A model generated the notes under the pieces. The model saw only the letters and a program-made list of their open reading frames with translations. It was not told the origin of the DNA and did not search any database. The position numbers and the translations under genes were made by a program. A DNA stretch of 64,000 bases from Verrucomicrobiia bacterium (GTDB lineage: Bacteria > Verrucomicrobiota > Verrucomicrobiia > Verrucomicrobiales > Akkermansiaceae), in contig CANHQJ010000018.1 in the NCBI GenBank assembly GCA_947462875.1, forward strand, positions 27,168 to 91,167. The letters are read 5' to 3'. Of the stretch, positions 1 through 6,667 are shown one piece after another (position 1 is the stretch's first letter; each line of letters begins with the position of its first letter).

Positions 1-134
1 CTCTTGTTTCCATTCCACCCTGCCTGCACTGGAGTGGATCCATAGACAGTCTTGACTCTGTCAAACAAATCATGCTGCTCGGCACCCTGCTCTGGTTCAT
101 CGCCGCGCCAATCTGGATGAAAGCGCCTCGCTGA
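1..134 (+). CDS. 3' end of a membrane protein (partial, enters from the left edge)
   Basis: An open frame (codons begin at base 3) runs from the window edge to a TGA at 132-134. The last 20 or so residues form a hydrophobic stretch rich in Leu, Trp, Ile and Ala followed by Lys-Ala-Pro-Arg, which looks like a C-terminal transmembrane helix ending with positive residues. The gene lies on the plus strand and converges on the NlpC/P60 gene one base later. Family cannot be named from this fragment. It could also be a chance open frame, because only 44 codons are visible. Confidence 0.45.
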   Translation, partial: LVSIPPCLHWSGSIDSLDSVKQIMLLGTLLWFIAAPIWMKAPR

Positions 135-135
135 T

Positions 136-729
136 TCATTTCAGCGGCACGGGGCCGAAGCCGACGATGCGCGTCTCGCTGCCGGGCTTGGGCACATTGA
201 AATCGACGATGCCGAAGCCGCTGCGTTTCCGGCCGCGATAGGAGCGGCCCTCGCTAGCGCCGATCATCACGGGGCGGCGGTCGCTTTTTTCCAGACCGAG
301 ATACAGCTGCACATGGCTCACCCTGCCGTCCGCATGCGCCCAGAAAACCAGGTCGCCGGGGCGGAGTTTTTCATAGACCGGATGGTCGATATCGCGGGCA
401 TCCGCCGGAACTACGATGAATGTAGTAGTTTTGGCCAGCCACTTGTGCATATCCGCGGAACTGCGCGGCGGGGTGACGCCGGCCAGGCCCAGCAGATACG
501 TCACCGCGCCCGAGCAATCCATGCCGTCCTCCGGGGCCTCGGCTCCGGTTTTGTAGGGTACCTGCGGATGCTGGTCGGCGGCTTTGAGCGATCGTTCGAG
601 CAGTGTTTTGGTGGCGGGTGCCAGGTCCTTCGGCCAGTCCATTTCCGGCGCTGCCTGAAGCGTGGCGAGAGAGCAGAGGCTGCCCAGGAGGAGGGGGAGT
701 ATTTTCACAGCCACAGCATACAGCCGCAC
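136..729 (-). CDS. Secreted NlpC/P60-family cell-wall hydrolase
   Basis: A 197-residue protein with a signal peptide of about 26 residues (cleavage near Gln-Ala/Ala). The NlpC/P60 features are visible: the nucleophile in Asp-Cys-Ser-Gly (Cys72), the GDLVFW strand at 125-130, and the catalytic His139 in Ser-His-Val. Enzymes of this family cleave peptide bonds in peptidoglycan stems, usually gamma-D-Glu to diamino acid, in the periplasm. The third polar residue of the triad is not obvious, around Gly157-Ser159. The gene is divergent from the bcp gene with 68 bases between start codons. A copy of the 17-bp palindrome lies in codons 101-106 and encodes part of Lys-Thr-Thr-Thr-Phe-Ile-Val; the same heptapeptide occurs in RecQ in this window. 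Confidence 0.85.
   Translation of the reverse strand: MRLYAVAVKILPLLLGSLCSLATLQAAPEMDWPKDLAPATKTLLERSLKAADQHPQVPYKTGAEAPEDGMDCSGAVTYLLGLAGVTPPRSSADMHKWLAKTTTFIVVPADARDIDHPVYEKLRPGDLVFWAHADGRVSHVQLYLGLEKSDRRPVMIGASEGRSYRGRKRSGFGIVDFNVPKPGSETRIVGFGPVPLK
411..427 (-). repeat. Dispersed 17-bp palindromic motif, copy 1
   Basis: On the minus strand this reads TACTAC-ATTC-AT-C-GTAG, an exact match to TACTAYNNNNATMGTAG. It lies inside the NlpC/P60 coding region. Over 24 bases it is almost the same as copy 3 in recQ (21 identities), with AAAAC before the core. Confidence 0.75.
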
Positions 730-797
730 AAAAATTTCCCAACAAGTTTTTTATCATCCCTTGCCACCGGGGGGAATCGCGGTATGTTTCGCCCGTC

Positions 798-1274
798 ATG
801 ACTTCGCAACCAGCCCCGGGAGAAAAAGCTCCCAGTTTCACCGTGGCCGCCATCGGCGGTGCCTACAAGGAACCCACCATCGTTTCGCTCGCGGATTTCC
901 TCGGCCAAGACGTGGTGCTGTATTTTTATCCGAAGGACGATACCCCGGGCTGCACCAAACAGGCCTGCGCGCTGCGCGATGGTTGGGAGGAAATTTCACA
1001 AAAGGCCCAGGTCTTCGGCGTCAGCATCGATTCGATCAAGAGCCATCAGAAGTTTCTCAAGAAGCACTCCCTGCCCTTCGCCCTGCTGAGCGATGAGGAT
1101 CATGCCATGGTGGAAAACTACGGCGTGTGGCTCGAAAAAAGCATGTATGGGAAAACCTACATGGGCACCGAGCGCACGACCTTTGTGATCGATGCCAAAG
1201 GAAAAATCAAAGCCGTGCTGCCCAAGGTCAAGCCCGACGAGCACTTCGCGCAGGTGCTCGAAGCGCTGGGCTGA
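798..1274 (+). CDS. bcp: Thioredoxin-dependent thiol peroxidase (Bcp/PrxQ peroxiredoxin)
   Basis: A 158-residue cytoplasmic peroxiredoxin of the AhpC/TSA fold, the usual size of Bcp. The motif Tyr-Pro-Lys-Asp-Asp-Thr-Pro-Gly-Cys-Thr spans 44-53, with peroxidatic Cys52 and resolving Cys57 spaced C-x4-C as in atypical two-Cys PrxQ enzymes. It reduces H2O2 and organic hydroperoxides with electrons from thioredoxin. The open frame extends upstream to 603, but the ATG at 798 gives the normal N-terminus (MTSQPAPGEKAPSF) and does not run into the divergent NlpC gene. It converges on the DUF1501 gene with only 17 bases between stops. Confidence 0.93.
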   Translation: MTSQPAPGEKAPSFTVAAIGGAYKEPTIVSLADFLGQDVVLYFYPKDDTPGCTKQACALRDGWEEISQKAQVFGVSIDSIKSHQKFLKKHSLPFALLSDEDHAMVENYGVWLEKSMYGKTYMGTERTTFVIDAKGKIKAVLPKVKPDEHFAQVLEALG

Positions 1275-1291
1275 GACGGTCATCCGTCCGC

Positions 1292-2590
1292 TTACGCGAA
1301 CACCTTGTCCACCGGCACGCCTTTGTCGGCGATCTTGAAGGGGCGTTTCGAGGGCGACATGATGACGAGATCATGTGGCAGACCGAGCGCCTTGGCGATG
1401 GTGGCATTGAAGTCCTGCACCGTGACCGGGTCAGCCTTGACCTTGCCGCCGCTGGCATCGGTTTCGCCGTGCTTGTAGCCGCCCTTGATGCCGCCGCCTG
1501 CCAGCAGACAGGTGTAGGCGCTGGGGTGGTGGTCGCGACCGTCCTTGTGCTCGGTTTTGATCTCGGGCGTGCGGCCGAACTCGGTGGCTACCACCACGAG
1601 CGTGTCCTTCAGTTTTCCGCGTTTGTCGAGGTCGGTGATGAGAGCCGCATAGGCTTGGTCGAACTCCTTGCAGCGGCCTTCCACTGCGGTGAAGTTGTCA
1701 TAGTGTGTGTCCCAGCCGCCGAGCTGGACCTCCACGAAGCGCACGCCGTGCTCCACCAGGCGTCGCGCCAACAGGCAGCCTTGGGCAAAGCGGCTGGTGC
1801 CGTAGAGGCTTTTGGTGGCGGCGGATTCCTCGTTCAAATTGAATGCCTTGAGATCCTTCGAGTTCATCAGACGGATCGCTTCCTGATAGAGATCCTGGTA
1901 AGCCTGCACGTCGGCATTGGCGTAGCGACCGTGGAATTGTTTGTTGAGCTTGTCCGCGAGCGTGAGACGGCGATCGAAATTCTCCTTCGACACATCGCTG
2001 ACGCGCTTCGAGTCCTGCAAGCCCTCTTGCGGGCTGCCGATGGGTGCGGCGGCATACTTCGCGCCGAAAAATCCGCCACCCGAGTGATCCGCAGGGGTAT
2101 CGATCGAGACAAAGCCGGGGATTTCCTGATTGATGCGACCGCCCAGTTTCATGACCCACGATCCCAGCGAGGGATGCTTGATCGTGCCGCGCAAGTTGTA
2201 GCTGGTGTGCATCACGTAGGCTCCCTGCTCGTGCGCGCCCTGGATCGATGTCATGGAATTGATGACCGCCACCTTGTCCATCACCTTGGCGGTTTCCGGC
2301 AGGTAGTGGCCGAGCATGATGCCATCCGCCGCGCTGGCGATGGCTTCGGTCTTGCCCATCACTTCTTTTTTCTTCGGTTTGGGATCGAAGGTGTCCACAT
2401 GGCTCATGCCGCCGGACATGAACAGATAAATGACATGCTTGGCCTTGGCGACATCGGCGGCGGTGGCGGGTGCCGCCTCGGCGATGCTGGCGCCCATCAT
2501 CGGGAACAGATGCACACCGAGATAGGTGCGCGCCGCATTCGAGAGAAACTGGCGGCGGGTGAATTCATCGGGTTTGTGGAACGGGTTCAT
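1292..2590 (-). CDS. DUF1501 family protein with Tat signal
   Basis: A 432-residue exported protein. Thr-Arg-Arg-Gln-Phe-Leu at 11-16 is a twin-arginine signal followed by a short hydrophobic stretch. The family hallmarks are present: Leu-Phe-Met-Ser-Gly-Gly-Met-Ser-His-Val-Asp-Thr-Phe-Asp-Pro-Lys (56-71) and, near the C-terminus, the Glu-Phe-Gly-Arg-Thr-Pro and Asp-His-His segments typical of this alkaline-phosphatase-like family. Biochemical function is not established; these proteins are abundant in Planctomycetes and Verrucomicrobia and usually follow a DUF1549/DUF1553 gene, as here, 48 bases downstream in the same direction. An operon is likely and the two products probably act together outside the cytoplasm. 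Confidence 0.88.
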   Translation of the reverse strand: MNPFHKPDEFTRRQFLSNAARTYLGVHLFPMMGASIAEAAPATAADVAKAKHVIYLFMSGGMSHVDTFDPKPKKKEVMGKTEAIASAADGIMLGHYLPETAKVMDKVAVINSMTSIQGAHEQGAYVMHTSYNLRGTIKHPSLGSWVMKLGGRINQEIPGFVSIDTPADHSGGGFFGAKYAAAPIGSPQEGLQDSKRVSDVSKENFDRRLTLADKLNKQFHGRYANADVQAYQDLYQEAIRLMNSKDLKAFNLNEESAATKSLYGTSRFAQGCLLARRLVEHGVRFVEVQLGGWDTHYDNFTAVEGRCKEFDQAYAALITDLDKRGKLKDTLVVVATEFGRTPEIKTEHKDGRDHHPSAYTCLLAGGGIKGGYKHGETDASGGKVKADPVTVQDFNATIAKALGLPHDLVIMSPSKRPFKIADKGVPVDKVFA

Positions 2591-2638
2591 GATCGTAAAA
2601 ATCTTATGTCTGGTGTCTGAAAATCTGGTTTCTTCTGA

Positions 2639-4537
2639 TTATTGCAGGAAAAGGAATTCCGAGGACATGACGAGAGCCGATACGATGTTGCGCAGGCCTT
2701 GCTCGCCGGAGGCGGTGATTTCCTCTTTCATCCAGCCCATTTCCTCGGCATTGGGCGGACGGTTGAGGATGGCGACGTAGATGCGGCGGATTTTTTCCTC
2801 GTCGGTCTTCGCGCCCTTGAGGCCCTTGTACAGGTGGGCATCGGGATTGTTGACCAGCTGGCGCTGGACGAAGCCGTTCATGAGCGAGAGCACCTGGCCT
2901 ACGTTCGGCTCGCGGCTGGCGCCTTCCACGACGTCGCGCTCGGACTGACCGAAGAGATAGAGGAAATGCGAACGCGGGGCCGGTGAGGGCAATTCCGAAG
3001 CGCGCACCTGGGCGTCATTGTTGTAGGTTTTCACGGCATTCATGGCCATCATCGCATCGCCGCCTCCGCCACCGCCGCCACCGCTTTTCACTTCGGAGAG
3101 GAAGTTGGCAAAGTAGCTGCGCACCTCCTGTTCCGATTTCAAGGCGAGCACTTCCTTGGAGAGCTGCGGCATGTTTTTCTTGCCAACCAGCACGGGACGT
3201 CCGTTCAGGTAAATGCGGTCATCGAGCGTGCGAGTGGGTTTTTGATCGGGATCGCCGCCCGCGAGCGTGATCAGCGAATCCCAGATCTGCTCCGAGGTGA
3301 GGCGCTCGATCTTACGGCCGTGGAAGTCATCGCCCGTCTCCACCGTGGAGGGGTTCGGATTGGTGGCGAACTGGAAGGTTTTCGTCAGCATCAGCACGTG
3401 CTGGAAGGCGCGCAGATCGTATTTCAGCTCCATCATGGTCTGCACCAGGTGCGCCATCAGTTCCGGTGCCTGTGTCTCCTTGGCTGCGATGAATTCATCC
3501 ACGGGCTCGTAGAATCCTTTGCCCATGATGCGTTTCCACATGCGGTTGGCGATCACGGAGGGAAACTGCTCGCCGTTTTTGGTCGTGACCCATTCGGCGA
3601 GCTGCTTGCGGCCGTCATTTTCGTCTTTGCTATCGGACATGCGCACGCCCTTGCCGAAGGGAGTCTTCGCGCCGACCATTTCCCCCGGCTGGGCATCGCG
3701 GTACTGGTAATCGGAGGGCAGGCTGATGCGGCCTGCTCCGCCACCGGAGAGGCTCATGCCATAGACTTTATCCCAAAGGATCTGGGCGACATTGTATTCC
3801 TGTCCCATGGCGCGGCGATCATCGCGCAATTCGTTCCACAACGGGGCCATGTAGCGTTGGTTGAGCGTATCCTGACCGTGGGTGAAAGCCGCGAGCTGGT
3901 AGAAATCATGTCGCTCGGTTTTGCCGAAGGGGTCATCGTGGCACTGCGCGCACTCCATACGGGAGCCGAGGAAAATGCGCATGGAATTGGCGAGGTTATC
4001 CAGAGGCATGCCGCGGTCGCGGGTATAATAGCCGACCGCTGCGGTCTTCTGGTCCCATCCGTCGCCTTCCGCCGAGAGGAGGGAGTGGACAAATTGATCC
4101 CACGGCATGTTCTCGGTCATCGCCGTGCGAACCCAGTGACGGTAGGGCTCGTTGTTGGCGGAGCTGCCCATGCGGCCATCCGCCAGGCGCAGCAAATCGA
4201 AAGCCCAATTGGTCATGTGGCTGGAGTAGCCTTTCGAGCGCAGCAGGTAATGCACCAGTTCCTCGCGCTTGGCCGGATCATCGATCTCCAAAAAGGCGCG
4301 GCCTTCCTCCATCGTGGGAATCCTGCCCACGCTCACCAGAAAAGCGCGGCGCAGAAAGGTCGCATCATCCGTGACCTGCGGCACCGGCAGTTTTTTCTGC
4401 CGATAGAAATTCGCCACCGCCTGATCGATCTTCAATGCGGCCTTTTTCAACGCATCCAGCTCTTCCTTCTGGCCGGGTGATTCCACCGCCATAAGCAAGC
4501 CGGGCAACAGGGCAACACAAAGCGCAATACGTTTCAT
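2639..4537 (-). CDS. DUF1549/DUF1553 domain secreted protein with a CxxCH motif
   Basis: A 632-residue protein with a signal peptide (Met-Ala-Val at 16-18 ends it). DUF1549 covers about 34-225 and DUF1553 about 320-590. Phe-Leu-Arg-Arg-Ala-Phe-Leu (61-67) corresponds to the RRxFLD-type motif of the family. Cys196-Ala-Gln-Cys199-His200 looks like a c-type haem or metal site, common in this family. A run of eight Gly before the C-terminal part is a low-complexity linker. An AAGGA ribosome site precedes the start. It is first in an operon with the DUF1501 gene. Role is unknown; roles in exported redox or polysaccharide use are only inferred from how often such pairs sit near sulfatases. Confidence 0.87.
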   Translation of the reverse strand: MKRIALCVALLPGLLMAVESPGQKEELDALKKAALKIDQAVANFYRQKKLPVPQVTDDATFLRRAFLVSVGRIPTMEEGRAFLEIDDPAKREELVHYLLRSKGYSSHMTNWAFDLLRLADGRMGSSANNEPYRHWVRTAMTENMPWDQFVHSLLSAEGDGWDQKTAAVGYYTRDRGMPLDNLANSMRIFLGSRMECAQCHDDPFGKTERHDFYQLAAFTHGQDTLNQRYMAPLWNELRDDRRAMGQEYNVAQILWDKVYGMSLSGGGAGRISLPSDYQYRDAQPGEMVGAKTPFGKGVRMSDSKDENDGRKQLAEWVTTKNGEQFPSVIANRMWKRIMGKGFYEPVDEFIAAKETQAPELMAHLVQTMMELKYDLRAFQHVLMLTKTFQFATNPNPSTVETGDDFHGRKIERLTSEQIWDSLITLAGGDPDQKPTRTLDDRIYLNGRPVLVGKKNMPQLSKEVLALKSEQEVRSYFANFLSEVKSGGGGGGGGDAMMAMNAVKTYNNDAQVRASELPSPAPRSHFLYLFGQSERDVVEGASREPNVGQVLSLMNGFVQRQLVNNPDAHLYKGLKGAKTDEEKIRRIYVAILNRPPNAEEMGWMKEEITASGEQGLRNIVSALVMSSEFLFLQ

Positions 4538-4724
4538 AGAATCCTTACTTTATGCCGTGTATGAATTTCGTCAATATCATTTTGTGGCATGCGATGACAC
4601 AAAAAACGGATTTTTCGGATTCCTTCCGGTATGGCGAACAGCGCCGGAGGACGTGGTGCGCGGGCCATTCATGCGTGGTCGCATTTGTGAAAGATTCAAA
4701 TGGTCCTGCCGTAGTGTTTGGGAT

Positions 4725-5732
4725 ATGAGCAGCGAAGACAAGGCGGCGGTGGATCGATTGCATCAGGTCTACGGCCAGATGAAACAGGAACTGGGGCAGG
4801 TGATCGTCGGTCAGGACGCGGTCGTGGAGCAGGCCTTGATGGCGATTTTTTGTCGCGGTCACGCGCTGCTCGTGGGTGTGCCCGGCTTGGCGAAAACGCT
4901 GCTGGTTTCCACCCTGGCGCGGGCGCTGGACCTGAGCTACAAGCGCATCCAGTTCACGCCCGACCTGATGCCCACCGACATCACCGGCACCGATGTGCTG
5001 GAGGTGGATCCGGAAACGGGGCGTCGCGGTTTCCGTTTTGTGCATGGACCGATTTTTGCCAACCTGGTGCTGGCGGATGAAATCAACCGCACGCCACCGA
5101 AGACGCAGGCGGCTTTGCTGGAGGCGATGCAGGAGCAGCATGTCACCGTGGGCGAACACACGCTCGCGCTGCCGAAACCGTTTTTTGTGCTGGCCACGCA
5201 GAACCCCATCGAGCAGGAAGGCACCTATCCGCTGCCGGAAGCCCAGCTCGACCGCTTTTTGTTCAACATCATCGTCGATTACCCCAGCGAGTCCGAGGAA
5301 AAGGAAATCATCCGCCGCGTGACCAGCCCGGGCGCGGCGACCATCACGCCGATGATGAATGCGGCGGAAATTTTGCACCTGCAGGACATCGTCAAGCGCG
5401 TGCCGGTGGGCGATCACGTGATCGAGTTCGCCTCGAAACTCGTGCGCGCCACCCGACCGAAGGATGCCTCGGCACCGGACTTCGTCAAAGAGATGGTCGG
5501 CTGGGGCGCGGGTCCGCGGGCCGGCATCAGCCTGATCACCGCCGCCAAGGCCCATGCCGTTTTGCGCGGGCGCTTCCATGCGACCACGGCGGACGTCGCC
5601 GCCGTCGCGGCTCCCGTGATGCGCCACCGCGTCATCACCACCTTCAATGCCGAAGCGGCGGGAGTGAACAGCGATGACGTGATCAAGAAGTTGCTGGAAA
5701 CGATGGCGCCGCGCGAAGAATTGGTTGTCTGA
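4725..5732 (+). CDS. MoxR-family AAA+ ATPase
   Basis: A 335-residue cytoplasmic AAA+ ATPase. Walker A is Gly-Val-Pro-Gly-Leu-Ala-Lys-Thr (51-58), Walker B Leu-Val-Leu-Ala-Asp-Glu-Ile-Asn-Arg (114-122), and sensor 1 ends in Ala-Thr-Gln-Asn-Pro (about 157-161). MoxR proteins act as chaperones that load cofactors or help assemble partners carrying von Willebrand factor A domains, and their genes sit beside DUF58 and vWA genes, exactly as here. The frame is open upstream to 4557, but the ATG at 4725 matches the family N-terminus. It is first in a six-gene run that reaches 16463. Confidence 0.93.
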   Translation: MSSEDKAAVDRLHQVYGQMKQELGQVIVGQDAVVEQALMAIFCRGHALLVGVPGLAKTLLVSTLARALDLSYKRIQFTPDLMPTDITGTDVLEVDPETGRRGFRFVHGPIFANLVLADEINRTPPKTQAALLEAMQEQHVTVGEHTLALPKPFFVLATQNPIEQEGTYPLPEAQLDRFLFNIIVDYPSESEEKEIIRRVTSPGAATITPMMNAAEILHLQDIVKRVPVGDHVIEFASKLVRATRPKDASAPDFVKEMVGWGAGPRAGISLITAAKAHAVLRGRFHATTADVAAVAAPVMRHRVITTFNAEAAGVNSDDVIKKLLETMAPREELVV

Positions 5733-5737
5733 GAGCC

Positions 5738-6667
5738 ATGTCCGATTCGCTCCAACTTCCCGACTGCATGAAGTTGCTCCCGCAGGAAACGATGGGAGTG
5801 ATGAAGCGTCTCGAATGGTATGCCCGCAAACGCATGCTCGGCACGTTGAGCGGTCGGCACACCTCGCCGGACAAGGGCTTTTCCGTGGAGTTCGCCGAGC
5901 ACCGCGAGTATGCGCCCGGCGATGATCCGAAAAATCTCGACTGGAAAGTCATGGCCAAAAGTGACCGCCATGTCATCAAACAATACATCGAGGAAACCAA
6001 CCTGCGCGCGATGATGGTGGTGGACGTATCCGGCTCCATGGCCTACACTGGCGATGCGGCGGCGATGATCGATGGCGTGCGCCTCTCGAAGCTCAGCTAC
6101 GCGAAACATCTCACGGCGGCACTTTCCTATCTCTACATCAAGCAGGGCGATGCCGTGGGGCTGGCGACCTTCGACCAGAAACTGCGCGGCTACGTGCGCG
6201 CCGGCAGCCGCCCGAGCCAGGTGCGGCGCATCCTGCAGGAACTGCACGAGACCCCCTCCGGCAAGGACACCGCCATGGGGCCGGTCTTGCATGAAGTCGC
6301 CGAGCGCATTCCCAAACGCGGGCTGGTGGTGCTCATCAGCGATCTGTTGGATGATCCGGAGACCATCATCGAGGCGCTGCATCACTTCGACTACCGCCAG
6401 CACGAGTTGGTGATTTTCCATCTGTTGGCCGAAGAGGAGCTGACCTTTCCGTTCAAGAGTTTCCAGCGCTTCCGCGACCTGGAAGGCGTGGAGGAAATGC
6501 TGCGCATCGATCCGCAGGCGGTGCGCGCGGCCTATCTGGAAAAACTGCGCGGCTTCGTCAAACGCATCGATGCCGCCTGTGGCAAGATGCGCGCCGACTA
6601 CGTCCCCGTGAACACGCGCACGCCGCTGCGCGATACCTTGCTACGCTACTTGGGAGGGAGGAAATAA
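5738..6667 (+). CDS. DUF58 domain protein with a vWA-like fold
   Basis: A 309-residue protein. Arg-Glu-Tyr-Ala-Pro-Gly-Asp-Asp-Pro-Lys-Asn-Leu-Asp-Trp (56-69) is the DUF58 signature, followed by the metal-binding MIDAS-type motif Asp-Val-Ser-Gly-Ser-Met (96-101). No membrane segment is evident. It starts 5 bases after the moxR gene and its stop is directly followed by the next ATG, so translation is probably coupled. In the family, DUF58 proteins pair with MoxR ATPases; the client is unknown. Confidence 0.92.
   Translation: MSDSLQLPDCMKLLPQETMGVMKRLEWYARKRMLGTLSGRHTSPDKGFSVEFAEHREYAPGDDPKNLDWKVMAKSDRHVIKQYIEETNLRAMMVVDVSGSMAYTGDAAAMIDGVRLSKLSYAKHLTAALSYLYIKQGDAVGLATFDQKLRGYVRAGSRPSQVRRILQELHETPSGKDTAMGPVLHEVAERIPKRGLVVLISDLLDDPETIIEALHHFDYRQHELVIFHLLAEEELTFPFKSFQRFRDLEGVEEMLRIDPQAVRAAYLEKLRGFVKRIDAACGKMRADYVPVNTRTPLRDTLLRYLGGRK

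Noticed and set aside
1275..1288. Small GACGG-TCAT-CCGTC hairpin between bcp and DUF1501
   Set aside because: Five base pairs without a T-run; too weak to call a terminator.
4547..4574. TTGACG and TAAAGT pair on the minus strand before the DUF1549 gene
   Set aside because: The transcription start would fall inside the ribosome site, three bases from the ATG, so it is not convincing as the promoter.
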